Shown: positions 20,996 to 33,162 of the stretch, one piece after another
Position numbering within the stretch: position 1 is the first letter of the stretch
Layout: the number at the start of each line of letters is the position of its first letter
Assembly (NCBI GenBank): GCA_964023275.1
Contig: OZ029915.1
Location: 16,756,275-16,820,274, forward strand
Reading direction: 5' to 3'
Length of the DNA: 64,000 nucleotides
Source of the DNA: Norana najaformis
Lineage: Eukaryota > Annelida > Clitellata > Crassiclitellata > Hormogastridae
The notes under the pieces: model-generated
What the model was told of the DNA's origin: nothing
Seen by the model: only the letters and a program-made list of their open reading frames with translations
Database searches by the model: none
Made by a program: the position numbers and the translations under genes

Positions 20996-23020
20996 TCCAG
21001 TGGAGCTACATAAATGGATCATTGACAGAAACCAAAAACCCTAATGAAGCAGCCAAATTGGCTGATAAATACGAGGGATTGGTCACGCTACCTGGTCCTG
21101 TGTTCGTTTAAGGCAGAAGCGGCAGCGTGAACGAGAAAACCAAAAAACTCCGCCCAAAACCGTTGAGTTGGTTACAGAGATTGAAACCCAGAAATGAAAT
21201 TCTCGGTTTGTTGTTCAGATTCCAAAGTAGACAGGCCATTAAGCGTTATTTGCATTTTTTCAGGCCATTAAGCGTTATTTGCCATTTTTCTCAGGCCATT
21301 AAGCGTTATTTGCCATTTTTCTCTAAGGGTGTTCTAGTTTAATTAATGGCAAATAGCGTAAGGTTGTTTTACTGCGAGATTCTGGTAGGTCTAAATTGCG
21401 ACGTTTGAGAGTTAAGAGTCATTAAGTACGTCTGAGTGCTGCGCAACAGGTAAAAACAGACTCATTAAGGGAATTACTGGGTTCATGCTTTAAGTATCTT
21501 TGGTCAAAATTCGAATGAAAAGGCAAAATTGGCAAAGGGACTATTCTTTGTTGCTTATTTGATGAATTTCCCGATGGTATACGCATACTTCTAGGTAATG
21601 ATCTCGGGTTGGAGAAAGTGCCGCGTGATACTGGGGAGGGGAACAAAGAGAGACAAATCAAAGTCGGTGAATGGCCGAGGTAACACAAACACAGATGTGG
21701 CTAGTGCACCTGATGTTCGTACCGAGACAATTTAACGAGAATGCTTTGGTTAAATTGTTTGACGGATCGGTTGATAATGATTATGAAATCATTGACACTA
21801 ATGTTTTGTGAGACTTTAATTCGGTTACAACAATTTGACACTTATTTGTTGCTTTTGTTTAGCTGGCTACAGTGGATAATAATAACAGCTTAGTTCTTGT
21901 ACGTAATTAGAGGGATAAAGTTACGCCGGAGGGCTTAGAAAAACAAATTATGGGTCCATGTAAAATGCGGGCAAAGTTGCTTTTTATTGCGCACGACATT
22001 CCTGCGAGTGCCGCTGCATCTGGGAACACACAAGACTCTGGACCGCTTACTGCGACATTTGTGGTAGCCTAGCATAACACATGTCAAGCTATGAAAGCAT
22101 AATATACCTACCAGTAATTTCTGAACGATTCTCACGGCTTGCTGTGGATATTGCGGGTGTGTGATAAGTGTAACTATAGATTTATTTTGACAGTAATTGA
22201 TATGGCTACACATTACCTTTTGGCAATTCGATTGCGAAATCACATTGCGAATGCCACGGCCAAGCCCAGAGATAGATATTTTGGGTCTCAGTTTTGATTT
22301 CCTCTGAGTTGCCTGTGAATCTGACCTCTCAGTTTAATGTGTGCATAGTCGAATAAACTGATTTTGCGGAAGCTGTTGGTTCATCTGTCAGTCTAGATTC
22401 ACTAAAAACTAATGAACTGCTGCAATTGTTGCATAGGCCTGCTACCTTTGATCAGATTTCTAGTGTTGTGCTGAGGAAAATGAATGTAATTTCACATCCC
22501 ATTGATCTTGCACCTGCAGCCCAACTGAGAAACTTGCGAAAGTGATTCAGGAAATTGCTGAATTTCTGAAGTCTGGAATTGTCAAGGAATCGGAAAGTCC
22601 TAGGGCTGCATCCAGAGTGATTGTCCAGAAACAGGTCGGATCAGGTCGACTTTGAATTCCAGGAAATTAAACGCTGTCACAGTTTAGGTTTCGTTTCTCA
22701 TGTAGAAACTTCAATTGATAAGGTTGAGAATGCGGAAATTCCTAACCAAACTGGACATGACTAAGAGGTATAGGCAAATTCCCTTTGATAAGCAGTCCAT
22801 TCGACTTGCGTGATTTGCAACAAAGCTTGCACATTTTCATTGGAAATACGTGCCTTTTGGACTTAGGAATGCTGCTGGACCATTTTCTCGTTTTCGTCCG
22901 TAAGTTGTCTTATGGTTTTGATGCTTTCTGTGCCGCATGTCTAGATGAAATAATAATTTTAATTGTTTCTTAGTCGGAACATGTCTGGTCGGAACGTGCA
23001 TACAAAATGCATAGCAAGAA
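20996..23020 (+). mobile_element. Decayed Ty3/gypsy retrotransposon, integrase upstream of RT
   Basis: Plus strand, in order: a gag-like segment ending NPNEAAKLADKYEGLV (20996-21110); an integrase zinc domain, LLFIAHDIPASA (about 21975-22070); the integrase core, SERFSRLAVDIAG then FILTVIDMATHYLLAIRLRN (22118-22262); then RT, AEFLKSGIVKESESPRAAS (22555-22620), a RKLNAVTV remnant, a GNTCLLDLG/YGFDAFCA remnant and the SEHVWSE end near 22990. Many stops and frameshifts. The usual Ty3/gypsy order is RT-RH-IN; integrase before RT is the arrangement of the Gmr1 clade. LTRs were not found. Confidence 0.7.
21232..21322. repeat. Three tandem 29-31 bp units plus an inverted partial copy
   Basis: CAGGCCATTAAGCGTTATTT-type units start at 21232, 21261 and 21292. 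TTAATGGCAAATAGCGTA at 21343-21360 is an inverted partial copy, so the region can fold back. It lies inside the gypsy remnant. Confidence 0.85.
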
Positions 23021-23150
23021 CTACTACTACCACTACCACTACTACTATTAATAATAATACTATTACTATTATTACTCTCATTATCGATGCTTCAACTATT
23101 AGGATCTTTTTTGGACACTTCTAAATCCATTGATTTAACGTTATATATTT
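22985..23150. repeat. TAC/TTA-rich microsatellite tract
   Basis: Runs of ACTACTACCACTACC and TATTACTATTATTAC between the gypsy remnant and the RTE-like LINE. Confidence 0.7.
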
Positions 23151-23230
23151 CTCACTTTTGTTCAATCGCCAGTCCAATCCTGGGGCTGCTGATGTAAGCG
23201 GATGTCTACTCCAACGGCTCTGGCAGCCAC

Positions 23231-26217
23231 AAGATGTCGTTAAAACTTCTTCTTCCTTCTGGCTGGAATTAATCCCTCCTAGGGGAGGGGTCAGCCACCT
23301 GAATCCTTTTCCATTTGTTTCTATCTCCAGTATCTTCTTTTTTCAGTCTGAGAAGCTTCAGGTCTTGTTGAATCATATCTCCCCATCTCTTCTTTTGTCT
23401 TTCCCGACTGCGGCGTCCATAAACCTATGCTCTCGTAATTCTTTTACTGCAATTTTCCTCTTCTCTCCTCATCACATGATCGTACCATCTCAACTTGGCT
23501 TCTCGTACCTTGTCAGATATACATGTCACTCCCAATTATACTGTTATACTCATTCCTTTTCCTGTCTTTCAGTGAGATTCCAAGTATTCATGGTAGTATT
23601 TTCATTTCTGTTCTCTCCAGCAGCTTCTCATCCTCTTTCGTCAATGTCCAGGCTTCTGCTCCATGTAGCATCACTGGTCTTATCATTGTTTTGTACACCT
23701 TTATTCTGAGTTGAATCGGCATTTTGACATCGCATAATACACTCGATAGGTCTTTCCATTTTTGCCATGCTGCCTTAATTCTGTTCTTAACATCATGTCT
23801 GCATTCTCCTGTAGCATTCATTATCGACCCAAGGAATTTAAAGGTTTCTACTTGTTTCAGTGCATTTACTGCAATGTCTTTGACCACAAGTGTCTCATCT
23901 ATTTTGGAGCACACCATGGTCTCTGTTTTATTGATATTTGTTTTAAGATCCTTGCTCTCCAGTGCTTTCTGCCAATCAGTGAAACGCCCTTGTATCTTTG
24001 TCGCTGCGTCGTCTGCCACTATGAGGTCATCAGCATGCAACATATCCCATGGTTCTTCTCTTCTCACATTTTCCGATATGGCATCCATTACTATGATGAA
24101 CATCAGAAGACTCGGGCAGGATCCCTCATCCCTGATGTACACCCACTTGAATCTCAAACTTTAATGTGTTTCCTGTATTGCTCCTCACTGAAGTCTGTGC
24201 GTCTTCGTCCATTGATTTCACCAGTCGCACTATTTTCTCCGATACTCCCTTTTTCCCCAGACTCCAATATATGACCTCTCTTGGTTCTCTATCAAAAGCC
24301 CTCTCCAAATCTACAAAAGTCCAATATCTCTTGTTGTTTCCTTCTAGTATTTTCTCCTGCAACTGTCTCAATATGAAGATTGCATCCGTTGTGCCTCTAC
24401 CTGGTCTAAAGCCAAACTGGTTATTATGTAGCTTGACCCGTTCCCTAATGCGCCATTCGATCACCCTTTCGTATACTTTCAGTCCAATTTCCAGCAGCTT
24501 AATTCCTCTGTAGTTACTACATTCCAATAAATCTCCTTTTTGTTTATATATTGCTACTATTTCACTTTCCTTCAGATCTTGTGGCAACTTTTCTTGTTTC
24601 ATGAAGTCGTTTAAAATGATGTATAGCCATCATGTCCAAGTGCTTTAAACATTTCGGCGGTCATTCCCGATGGTCCTGGTGCTTTGTTGTTTTTCATCTT
24701 TTCAATCGCTATCTCGATCTCTTTGCGAGTAATTTCATTTTTCGGTTTTGCCACAGGAAAGGCTTTCTCTAGCGGCTCCCTCGGATTTTCTTCGTTTAGC
24801 AGTTCATGAAAGTATGTCTTCCATCTGGCTGTGATAACATCCTCCTCAGTTAGCATCTTACCATCTTTATCTTTAATTATATTCACTGATTGCTTATCCT
24901 GTTTACTTCCTTGACTTCCTTTTGCTATCCTATATATCTTTGCCTCTTCTTTTTTGGTGTTAAGTTCTTCGTATAAGCTTACCTGATATAATGCCTTGTT
25001 TTGGCTTTTGCTAGAGTCTTCTTTGCTTCCTTACACGTTTCCTTGTATGCTGCTTTTAGAGCATCATCTTGCCAATCTTCCTGCCACTTTTTAACCCTAA
25101 CCCTTATTCTTTACTGCTGTCTGTACCTCCTCCGCCCACCACCAGGTTTCTCGTCCTTGTCTTTTCTGATCGCTTGTCGTGCCGCATATCTTCTTTGCTG
25201 CCTCAATCATACTTGTTTTCAGTTTTATCCCATGTTACTACTTCTGTTTCATCAAGCCGTGTTTGCACTTCCAGTCTGTATGTTTCACTTTTATCTCCCT
25301 TTAGTTTTCATGTTCTGTTATGTTCTTTTTGTTTGATCTTTCTTTTCTGGTGTCGAATCTGCACTTATATATTCATGACTAGGACTCTATGCTGGCTGAC
25401 TTCTGCCTCTCCTGGAATCACCTTGCAATCTCGTATGTTTTTCCTGTCCTCACGTCTCACCAACAGGTAATCGATCTGGCTTGCACATCTTCCACTGCGG
25501 TATGTTATTCGATGTTCTTCTATTTTCTTGAAGTATGCATTAGCAATGGCCAAATCCAATCCCTGTGCCATCTCTAGGAATCTTTCTCCCTCCTCGTTTC
25601 TATCTCCATAACCTTGTCTTCCGTGTACTCCTCATAATCCGCAGCATCCGTTCCCACATGTCCATTCATATCCGCTCCTACCATTATGTGCTCTGTGCTT
25701 GGGATATTTCTGATCAATGCTTCATTGTCCAAAAGGAAAGTGTCCTTTTCCTCCTGTGTGCTTCCGATCTGGTGCGCGTACCCGGAGACCACATTGAATA
25801 TGTGTCCTTGTATCAGTAGTTTTATCGCCAAGAGTCTATCACTGTGTCTCGTGACATCAACCACCTTCTGTTTCAGCTCCAGATCTAGCATCACTCCTAC
25901 TCCATTTCGCTTATCTTAACCTCCATTATACAACAACTTATATCCATCTCCAAGTTCTTTAGCTTCCTGTCCTGTCCACCTAGTCTCCTGAAGACACAGA
26001 ATTTTTATTGCTCTTCTCTGCATCACGTCGACAATCTCTCTAGACCTTCTCATGAGGCTTCCCACGTTCCAGGTGGTCATTTTGATTCTAAATTCGTCGC
26101 TTACGCGGTACGCCTAGCAGTCCCTTGCTCACTTCTCGCACCGCCCGGGCAACGGTGCGCGTCGTCTCCGGGGAACGCCCTAGCTCTATGTCTACTAGAA
26201 AAAGATGTCGTCAAAAC
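23231..26217 (-). mobile_element. Complete RTE-like LINE with 16-bp target duplication
   Basis: AAGATGTCGTTAAAAC at 23231-23246 and AAGATGTCGTCAAAAC at 26202-26217 bracket a 2955-bp minus-strand element. From the 5' end: APE-type endonuclease starting at ATG 26080 (TTWNVGSLMRRSREIVD, CLQETRW), continuing with VSGYAHQIGS, VGADMNGHVG, SGRCASQIDYLLVRR (CFDP2-like). A linker and FHELLNEENPREP follow, then RT with SNYRGIKLLEIG, FGFRPGRGTTDA, FVDLERAFD, GVHQG, HADD and the YGAEAW-type C-terminus. It ends in a GAAGAA tail. Stops and frameshifts occur at about 26020, 25570, 25370, 24890-25000, 24605 and 24150. The copy at 820-2142 is the same family. Confidence 0.92.
24126..24886 (-). pseudogene. RT domain of the RTE-like LINE
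   Basis: Two frames, 24611-24886 (EIEIAIEKMKNNKAPGPSGM) and 24126-24602 (KQEKLPQDLKESEIVAIYKQ onward to GVHQG), form the RT fingers and palm. A frameshift near 24605 separates them. A further 7-base insertion right after GVHQG throws the rest (24157 downward, with HADD) into another frame. Confidence 0.85.
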
Positions 26218-26271
26218 TGGACATGTAATTACTGTGTGTCTTGCCTGATCCCATTTTCTAACACTACATTG

Positions 26272-26319
<48 letters not shown>

Positions 26320-26955
26320 AACCCATGGGCTAAACGATGCCATTCTCACTATGTTCCTGCACTGTTGTCTTTCCAGTGCGGTATGGCTCGGTTCCTGGAG
26401 TGATGTTCCATACCATTCGATTATGTCGTCTACCCATTCTTTGTGGGGTCGTCCTCTCTTGTTTGGTCCATCCATCATTCCGATCACTAATGTCGTGGTC
26501 TTCCTATCGTTGCTCATTCTGCATATCTGACCAAATAATCCCAGTTTCGTCTGAATTATCTCCATCATCAAGTTCTCATTTAGATGTATCCATCTGTACT
26601 TATAGTTCTGCATTGCTCACCTTTTGTGTCCATCGTATTTTCATAATCTTCCTATAGCATTTTCTCGCGAAAGCCAGTATCCTTCTTTCAACGTCTTTCG
26701 TTATTACCCAAGCCTCACATCCATATCACATGCTACTGAAAACACATGTTTTCAGAACGCTCAGTTTTGTCTCTAGCTTTATGACTTTGCTTTTCCAGAT
26801 CTTATCCATAGCTTTCGGTGTTGCTGTCGCCATTGCAATTCCTACCCGTGAGAGCCTTGTGCGGTAACCAAGGTACCGCAGGAACAAGTGTGTCGCTCGC
26901 ATATTGTTATTCCGAGAACGAGAGCTCCCACCGACCTGTCCGTGCCCCATGTGAT
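26272..26955 (-). mobile_element. 3' fragment of a different RTE-like LINE with ATG-repeat tail
   Basis: Minus strand: VGIAMATATPKAMDKIWKS, KLSVLKTCVFSSM, then YKYRWIHLNENLMMEIIQTK, GLFGQICRMSN and KRGRPHKEWVDDIIEW, followed by a short 3' UTR and an (ATG)n tail, written (CAT)n at 26272-26319. A frame change at about 26640 and a 5' truncation make it dead. The (ATG)n run creates a poly-Met artefact in translation. Confidence 0.8.
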
Positions 26956-27334
26956 ATCGACGAAGAATATATTAAGCATTGACTAGCTGGGCTTTGGATC
27001 TCCGGCTGCAATTTCAGAGACTAAATTGCTGGCGTGGAAACATATTAGCAGCCGCTCAGCACAGCATTGTCGAATACACAAAGGATTTAGTCGCTCGCTA
27101 GTTTCTGAAAGGTTTCGCTGATTTATTGGTGCTCAGATCGTCTATCGACTCGATGGTATGATTTATGCAACAGTATACATCCCGCTTAATGCAACGTAAT
27201 TCCTCTGCGACGAACTTAACTCTGCTTAAGGATTCAATTACCTTATGACTGTTTTTATGAGTTAGACCTCGTTAGGACAAAACGACCGTCTGAAGAGCGT
27301 CTTAGTTTGGACTAGTGCTTAATCAGTTTCAACT

Positions 27335-27338
<4 letters not shown>
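26956..27338. other. No recognisable feature
   Basis: No coding signature, splice context or known repeat seen. Confidence 0.45.

Positions 27339-27339
<1 letters not shown>

Positions 27340-27409
<70 letters not shown>
27340..27409. repeat. (CT)n microsatellite, 70 bp
   Basis: Uninterrupted CT dinucleotides. Confidence 0.98.
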
Positions 27410-27412
<3 letters not shown>

Positions 27413-27985
27413 CTCTGTAATTCTTCATCTGCATCCGCCAATTCTGTTCTAGCGTTCGATTTAGTAACCTAATACCTTAAGCATGTATTTATGTCTCCCA
27501 AATATATAGTTGTGAGCACACATTTTCAAGTAAAGAATTGAAATAAATGGCGTCAATCCGCATATGAGCCCATAGACAGGATTGGATTTGCCGGATGTCT
27601 GGGATTCGACTCCTAGGCCAAAAGTCAACGCCCAGCCGTGGTAAAAAAAGTCGGCCGGAGCTGTCAGTTTTAACACCCAGGGGATGGGATGGGAGTCGAT
27701 GAATGCAGTGATGCAGACGCAAAGTTCAGTCCGTAAATTATTTTCAAGTTCGTCTTCTAGAGCGAATGACGATAAGAAGCCAAGTTGCAAGTGGCTAGTG
27801 GTAGAATCACATAGAGGAGTTGTGGAGCTCTGTCTGTTTGGTTTAGTTGAGCATGACATTGCAGTGGATGCATTTAATCAATGTAGGCTTACAGTCCTGT
27901 AGACCTACAAACTTGTGTTTTTAAACAATGGTCATTGTGCACGAAGAGGCGGAGACAAAAAACTGTTTAAATTCTGTGAACAGCA
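27410..27985. other. No recognisable gene
   Basis: Open frames on both strands (for example 27461-27859 minus, 132 codons) lack family features. I cannot support a gene. Confidence 0.4.
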
Positions 27986-27989
27986 AAAA

Positions 27990-28610
27990 TGCGGTTCAAG
28001 CACAGAAAAGCCAGGGCTACTTTTTTGTGTGGCCGCTTGGCATTGCTTACAGAACGTTGGCAGGTGCCATCCGGTTCAACTGTGTGACGGATGAAGTGTT
28101 GTCGGCCCTGAACCCGACCATTGGTTATATCCTGAATAAGTATTACCAGGTCCGGTGTTTAGCGTTTGCCGACGACCTAGTCCTAATTGCGGACTTGAAC
28201 TACCGAAGGTCTGCGGATCAGGTTAAGAAGGTGAAACAGGCACTGCAGTTCAGCGGACTAAAACTGAACCCAACAAAGTGTGCCTCCCTTCGCGTCGACA
28301 TTAATAGGAAGGCTAAACACTGGGTGGTTAATCCTTCACCGGCGATTACTATCGAAGGTGAACCAGCGAAGTCCCCAACTGTAGTGCAGACCTATAAATA
28401 CCTGGAACTGCGTCAGGTGTGAGGAAGGCACACCGAGATTTCCTTAATGCGGTCCCGGATCCGTTGACACGTGTTCATCTAAAGCCCCCACAGCGCATGT
28501 TCATCTTGCGCAGCCATTTGTTGCCGAAGATATACCATGGAATTAGGGAAATAACTCGAAATCGCTGGAACAACTTCACCGACCGCTGAGAGAGAGAGAG
28601 AGAGAGAGAG

Positions 28611-28658
<48 letters not shown>

Positions 28659-29130
28659 GCGCAAATGGTTGCGGCTGCCGCACGATACTCCCACGGCATA
28701 CTTTCATACAGTGCAGCTGACGGTGGACTGCGAGTGCCATGCCTGCGTTACCTGAAGCGTCCACCTACGAAGGCCCATCGCATGGCCAAGGTGGAGGAGT
28801 CTCAAGACTCTACAATGCAGTGCATGGCTACAGGTCCGTTGGGCAGCCGTGTGAGTTTGGGGCGGTGCTCTTAAATTGGCGAGGAGCGTTACACCATGCC
28901 TCGTCTCGGCTACTCCGCAAGCTGGGAGTTAGCGCCGCTGACGAGACCCTACTGTCGTGCCGGGTGCTTACATGTACATCGATGAGAGATCCAGCACCAC
29001 CGAACGTGGAAACAGCCGAGGCACCTCCTTTACGAAAAGACCATACCCACTGTGGACCAAGTACGGAGGTCTGCTCAACGCGGTCGGTCCACATTCGCGA
29101 GTGAGTTCCTGGTTTCTAATACTCGCTAAA
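27990..29130 (+). mobile_element. R2-like LINE fragment with internal (GA)n tract
   Basis: Plus strand: FNCVTDEVLSALNPTIGY, LAFADDLVLIADLN (catalytic FADD), LNPTKCASLRVDINRKAKHW and ITIEGEPAKSP, all in one frame to 28422. After a slip come LKPPQRMFILRSHLLPKIYH, a (GA)n run at 28589-28654, RKWLRLPHDTPTAYFH, and ADGGLRVPCLRYLKRP in another frame. KCASLRV, MFILRSHLLPKIYHG and RKWLxLPxDTP are typical of R2-type elements, which normally insert into 28S rDNA. No rDNA is present here. The C-terminal nuclease region is too decayed to read. Confidence 0.85.
28589..28654. repeat. (GA)n microsatellite inside R2-like coding sequence
   Basis: GA dinucleotides with one AAAA interruption at 28611-28614, directly within the LINE C-terminal coding region. 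Confidence 0.95.
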
Positions 29131-29690
29131 CCAGAGGCTAACATTGCCAGTGGGCCAGCTTGGCTCTGACTGCAGGCTTACGCTCTCGAGCGAAAGCGAG
29201 GCCCCATTCTTTCGGGTCGACACCCCTGTAAATTCTACCAAGCAGTCGAAAAGAGCTAAAGATATATCGATGATTAGAAACTGCCTAACCACCTCCAATG
29301 AGGTATATTTAAAAATAAGCAACTTCGAGCCAGATTAGTGCTTAGATAGGTAACTGTCCTTGGCATGCCAAGCCACCTGGTTTCCACTCCAGTCTCCATT
29401 TTTGTGGTCGGTGATAAGCACTAAGGCAAGTTGGGAAGTAAAATGTCTCCAGTTTTTTGGATTGCTGTGGTCATGTTTACTCCTCGATCGAATGACCCTT
29501 CGATCTCCTCGGCCCTTGCTGCTGCTGAGGAGAATCCGTAGAGGATGTAAACAAGAATATGCTTAGAAAGGCGATGGAAGGCTGGTGACGATGAAGGTCT
29601 CGATTGCCATGCAACTGTCCGGATAACCCATGGACCCTCTTACATCAGATAGAGACCATGTCGGCACTCACCTTGATGACCTCAGACTAT
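29131..29690. other. No recognisable feature
   Basis: Possibly further decayed LINE sequence; nothing I can name. Confidence 0.4.
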
Positions 29691-31880
29691 AGATGACGTG
29701 GAAAGTTGAAACTACTGTCTTTCTTACCGGAAAAATTATCTTCGATGGGTGTTTTCCCATTGTCCCTCTTAAAGTTTTGTACGGAATCTTTATTGTTCTT
29801 CTCTGCAATCTGTCTTTCAACTGCAGACGGTTTCCAGCTGGCTACAGATCTGCCTCTGTTGCAGCTCTGCTGAAGAAGGAAGGTCTTGATTCGGATGATC
29901 CTTCCAACTATAGGCCAATGTCAAACTTATATACACTGTCGAAACGTTGGAAACTTGTCTTCCTGGTTCGTGGCAGTTCCTGTAATTTTGACAGTCAGTC
30001 TACTTACTAACTGTCAGCATCACTTCACTGAAACGGCCTCATTGAAGATCTCTGATGGCGTCTACGTCGCTTCTGAACGACATCAACCCACTCTACTTAT
30101 CGGGTTCGACCTCTCTGCTGCCTTCGATACGATCGACAAAGCAACACTCATCGCGAGGTTGCAGAAGGCGTTCGGCATCAGCGGTGTTGCGCTGGATTGG
30201 ATTTGCAGTTTCTTGTCAGCATTGGACCACTAAGACCTCAGTCGTCTACCTGCGCACATGGCATCCCACGAGGGGTCCTTGGCTTGATTCTTTTCCAGCT
30301 GTAGGAGGCTTCAGTCGCTGGTGTCGTATCCACACACGGCACCAGTCACCATCAGTGTGCCGATGACACCCAACTGTACACAGCGCTTGTTCACACTGAG
30401 CAAGTCACAGTACGCTGTTGGTTCCTAACAAGCAGACTATGTCTGAATCCAAAGAAGTCTGAAGTCGTTGTGCGTGGCAATTCATCCATCATGTACGGGG
30501 CACGGTAGCATATTGGATAGAGCGCTCGGCTTGTAACGCGGAGAGTACGGGTTCGAGCCTCCTCCGAGACGGATACCGTGTAGAGACCTTGAGCAAGTCC
30601 ACTCACAATTGCTCGGCGTCATCGATTGATGCTGTCATTAGATAGTGACGCCTAATTAATGCATAAATAATAAGCAATAAAATTGAGTGAGAACCTCAAA
30701 CCTGCCAACATTGCAGGTGTGGGTATTTCATTATCAGGATCATTTAAGAATCTTGGAGTGACGCATTTAACCAGCATATCACCGCTGACTGCAAGACATC
30801 GTATTTCCTTATAAAAGCCATGTGTCATGTTCGATCGTGCTCGCCATTGGAACTTATGAAGACAATCGTTTGTAATGTAGTCAGAGCAAAACTCGATTAC
30901 TGTAATTCGCTGCTGTACTGCACTGCAAAGTCTAGCACTGCCATTCCAAACGCGTCCAAAACTCGTTCGCTCGACTGGTGACAGGAACCCGCAGGTTTGA
31001 CTACGTCACTCCTGTAATGGCAAATCTACATTTGTTATCAGTCAGTTCCAGAATCACAAGATAACTCTCCTCACATGTAAGACTCTCAACCAATCAACCT
31101 GTTGACTAGTCGTATTCTTACAGCACTACTAGCCATCCAGATCTCCGCTAAGATCAGCTACATAAAACCGTTTATCTCTTGCCTGCCACTAAATACTATG
31201 AATCTGAATATTTTCGACGTGGGTTCAGCAAATCTGTCTCATCATCTGGAACAGTCTCCATATTTACATTACTCACAACATTGTCTCGCTAGACAAATTC
31301 GTAAAGCGGCTTAACTCACTTCTCAACGGCGTTACAAAGACAATATTGCACAAAATATAAATGTTTTCGAACTCTTTAGCCAGGGCTATAACAAAATATT
31401 CAAATTCAAATAGATCACCCCTTCTGCAATATTTGCTGGCTTCCTACTGAACAAAGAATCCAGTTTAAATCATGTCTCAAAGTTTTCAAATTAAAACCCA
31501 TTGGCCAGCCACATTATCTTTTGTCTTTCCTTACCTCTCAGAATTGCAAATATTGCACTCACCCACAAGATGTTTTACCTTTTGTTCTGCCCCCACCCAG
31601 ATTGGAACCGAGTTCTCGGTCTTTCTCAGTCGCTGGCACAGGATTCTGCGAGTTTCCGTCCGCTCTGCCATTTCTGTCACGTCGTTTCTTATGAGAGGTG
31701 AAGTTCCATTTTTCGGATCGCTTTCCTCTTTGACCTGTCTTCCGTGCTCAGAGATCTCACGGATCTCGACCGAGTTTGTCCCAATAGAATGGAATCCAAT
31801 ACTTTTGGAATGGATGTTGCTTTAGAAGCAATCATCATGAGTTACGATAACGGCGCTATAGAAATTTCAAAATTAGATCA
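29690..31880 (+). mobile_element. CR1/L2-like LINE, RT to 3' end, carrying a SINE
   Basis: Plus strand: FPAGYRSASVAALLKKEGLD, SNYRPMSNL, LLIGFDLSAAFDTIDKATLI, a GIPRGVLG box in another frame, CADDTQLYTAL, and LCLNPKKSEVVVRGN to 30495. After the SINE it resumes as LKPANIAGVGISLSGSFKNL (about 30690) and continues with a decayed C-terminus. The 3' UTR ends GATAACGGCGCTATAGAAAT at about 31870. Multiple frameshifts. Confidence 0.85.
30495..30690 (+). mobile_element. tRNA-derived SINE inserted in the LINE
   Basis: A tRNA-like head with A box TAGCATATTGG (30506-30516) and B box GGTTCGAGCC (30550-30559). An anticodon-loop-like CTTGTAA between them suggests a tRNA-Thr (TGT) origin. The body runs to an AT-rich tail (AATAATAAGCAATAAAA). 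It splits the LINE reading between VVVRGNSS and LKPANIAG. Confidence 0.8.
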
Positions 31881-33110
31881 AATAACCTCTGATGTCGCTA
31901 ACAGTTGAAGCGAACCCTTAAAGTGACTTGATAAGTTGGTCTACTCATAGATTTGTTAATCTTTGTGCACCTTCATGGAACTTTATGGATCTTTATCGCT
32001 CTCGTGAGACATGCGTTTCAGATTTGAGCTTATGTTTGGCAGCGGTTTCCCATTCTGTCCTATGCCATCATGTTTCAGCTGTTTGACGTACTGTCGATCG
32101 TCTGCTTTTTGCTTCCTCTATATTATCTTCTGTTGCCTTCTGTTGTATTGAGATGACCTTTCAGGGCCTGCTCACTAAATGTGGAAACACTCGTTGGATC
32201 ACCGGATCCATGACTTCACTCAATTTTATAGTCTTTTTAGTATCTGCACTCACTGCCAACAAAAAGCACTGGTTACTTTTGTAGATATTGATTCGTTTGC
32301 TCGACTAATGTTCAGAAACCAACCGTGCATCTGACTGCTTGCACAGGTGGAGGAGAACCAGAGGAAGATCAAATCTCAATACAGGTGTCACTCAATCTGA
32401 ATCTATAGCAATGTGTTTATCAAGTCAGAAGTCATCGAGTCGGTCGGTCAGTCAGATCAGTCTTTCTCAGTTGGTTGCTCACACTAATATAATACATACT
32501 TATGTGATGTCGCCTTGCGTCCTTGCGTACGCTGCATAAATATTGGATACTGTTTATTGCGAAGTACTGGAATGTGTGGCGAAGCGATGGGCATCGACGC
32601 AACTGACAAAAAAAAACGAAAACAGTGAAATGAAACATGCGTAACAACAGACGCTCGCTAAAGCCACGACGAACATAGAGTAAGAGCAGCAGCTGGTGCA
32701 GCAGCAGTAGCATCTGCTGCTACTTCGAGGATACCCCGACTGACGTGTGTCTATCTGCACAAAATGTAGTTGTTGCATGAGCGTCTACAGATGTCGTCCT
32801 AATCGTACGTCGCTCTGTAGTCGTAGTTTTGCTCGTTGTATCTCGCACTGCCTGTGTTACTGTCTGTGTTCTTCTCAGTTGCACTGTCTTCCTTTACCTG
32901 CTTTCCTTGTGCATGACTCTGGCTTCCGTTGGGTAGATGGGGCAGGCGACCGCGTCATGCTGGGCCTGCGAAAGAGCCTCATCGGCTGCTGCAGCCGCCT
33001 TTAGGGAAGACGGCCGCAGTATCGACCATCCTGGTTGATGCTCGAAGACCCGCATCGAGAGCTGCATCAACTGCTGCGACTGATGCTGAGTGAGCCAGTG
33101 ACAGAGAAAC
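31881..33110. other. No recognisable gene
   Basis: Contains CAG/CTG-rich stretches (32680-32720) that generate Cys/Ser/Leu-rich frames on both strands. No splice-supported exon was identified. Confidence 0.4.
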
Positions 33111-33120
33111 GAGTTGCTGC

Positions 33121-33161
<41 letters not shown>

Positions 33162-33162
33162 G
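33111..33162. repeat. (CTG)n trinucleotide tract
   Basis: CTG/TTG triplets, about 17 units. The surrounding minus frame (32894-33349, 151 codons) is Ser/Asn/Ala-rich; it could be a low-complexity exon, but I see no supporting start, splice site or family. Confidence 0.9.

Noticed and set aside
26101..26613. 170-codon minus frame with a poly-Met run
   Set aside because: Its first part is the LINE C-terminus; the Met run is the (ATG)n tail and the rest is flank.
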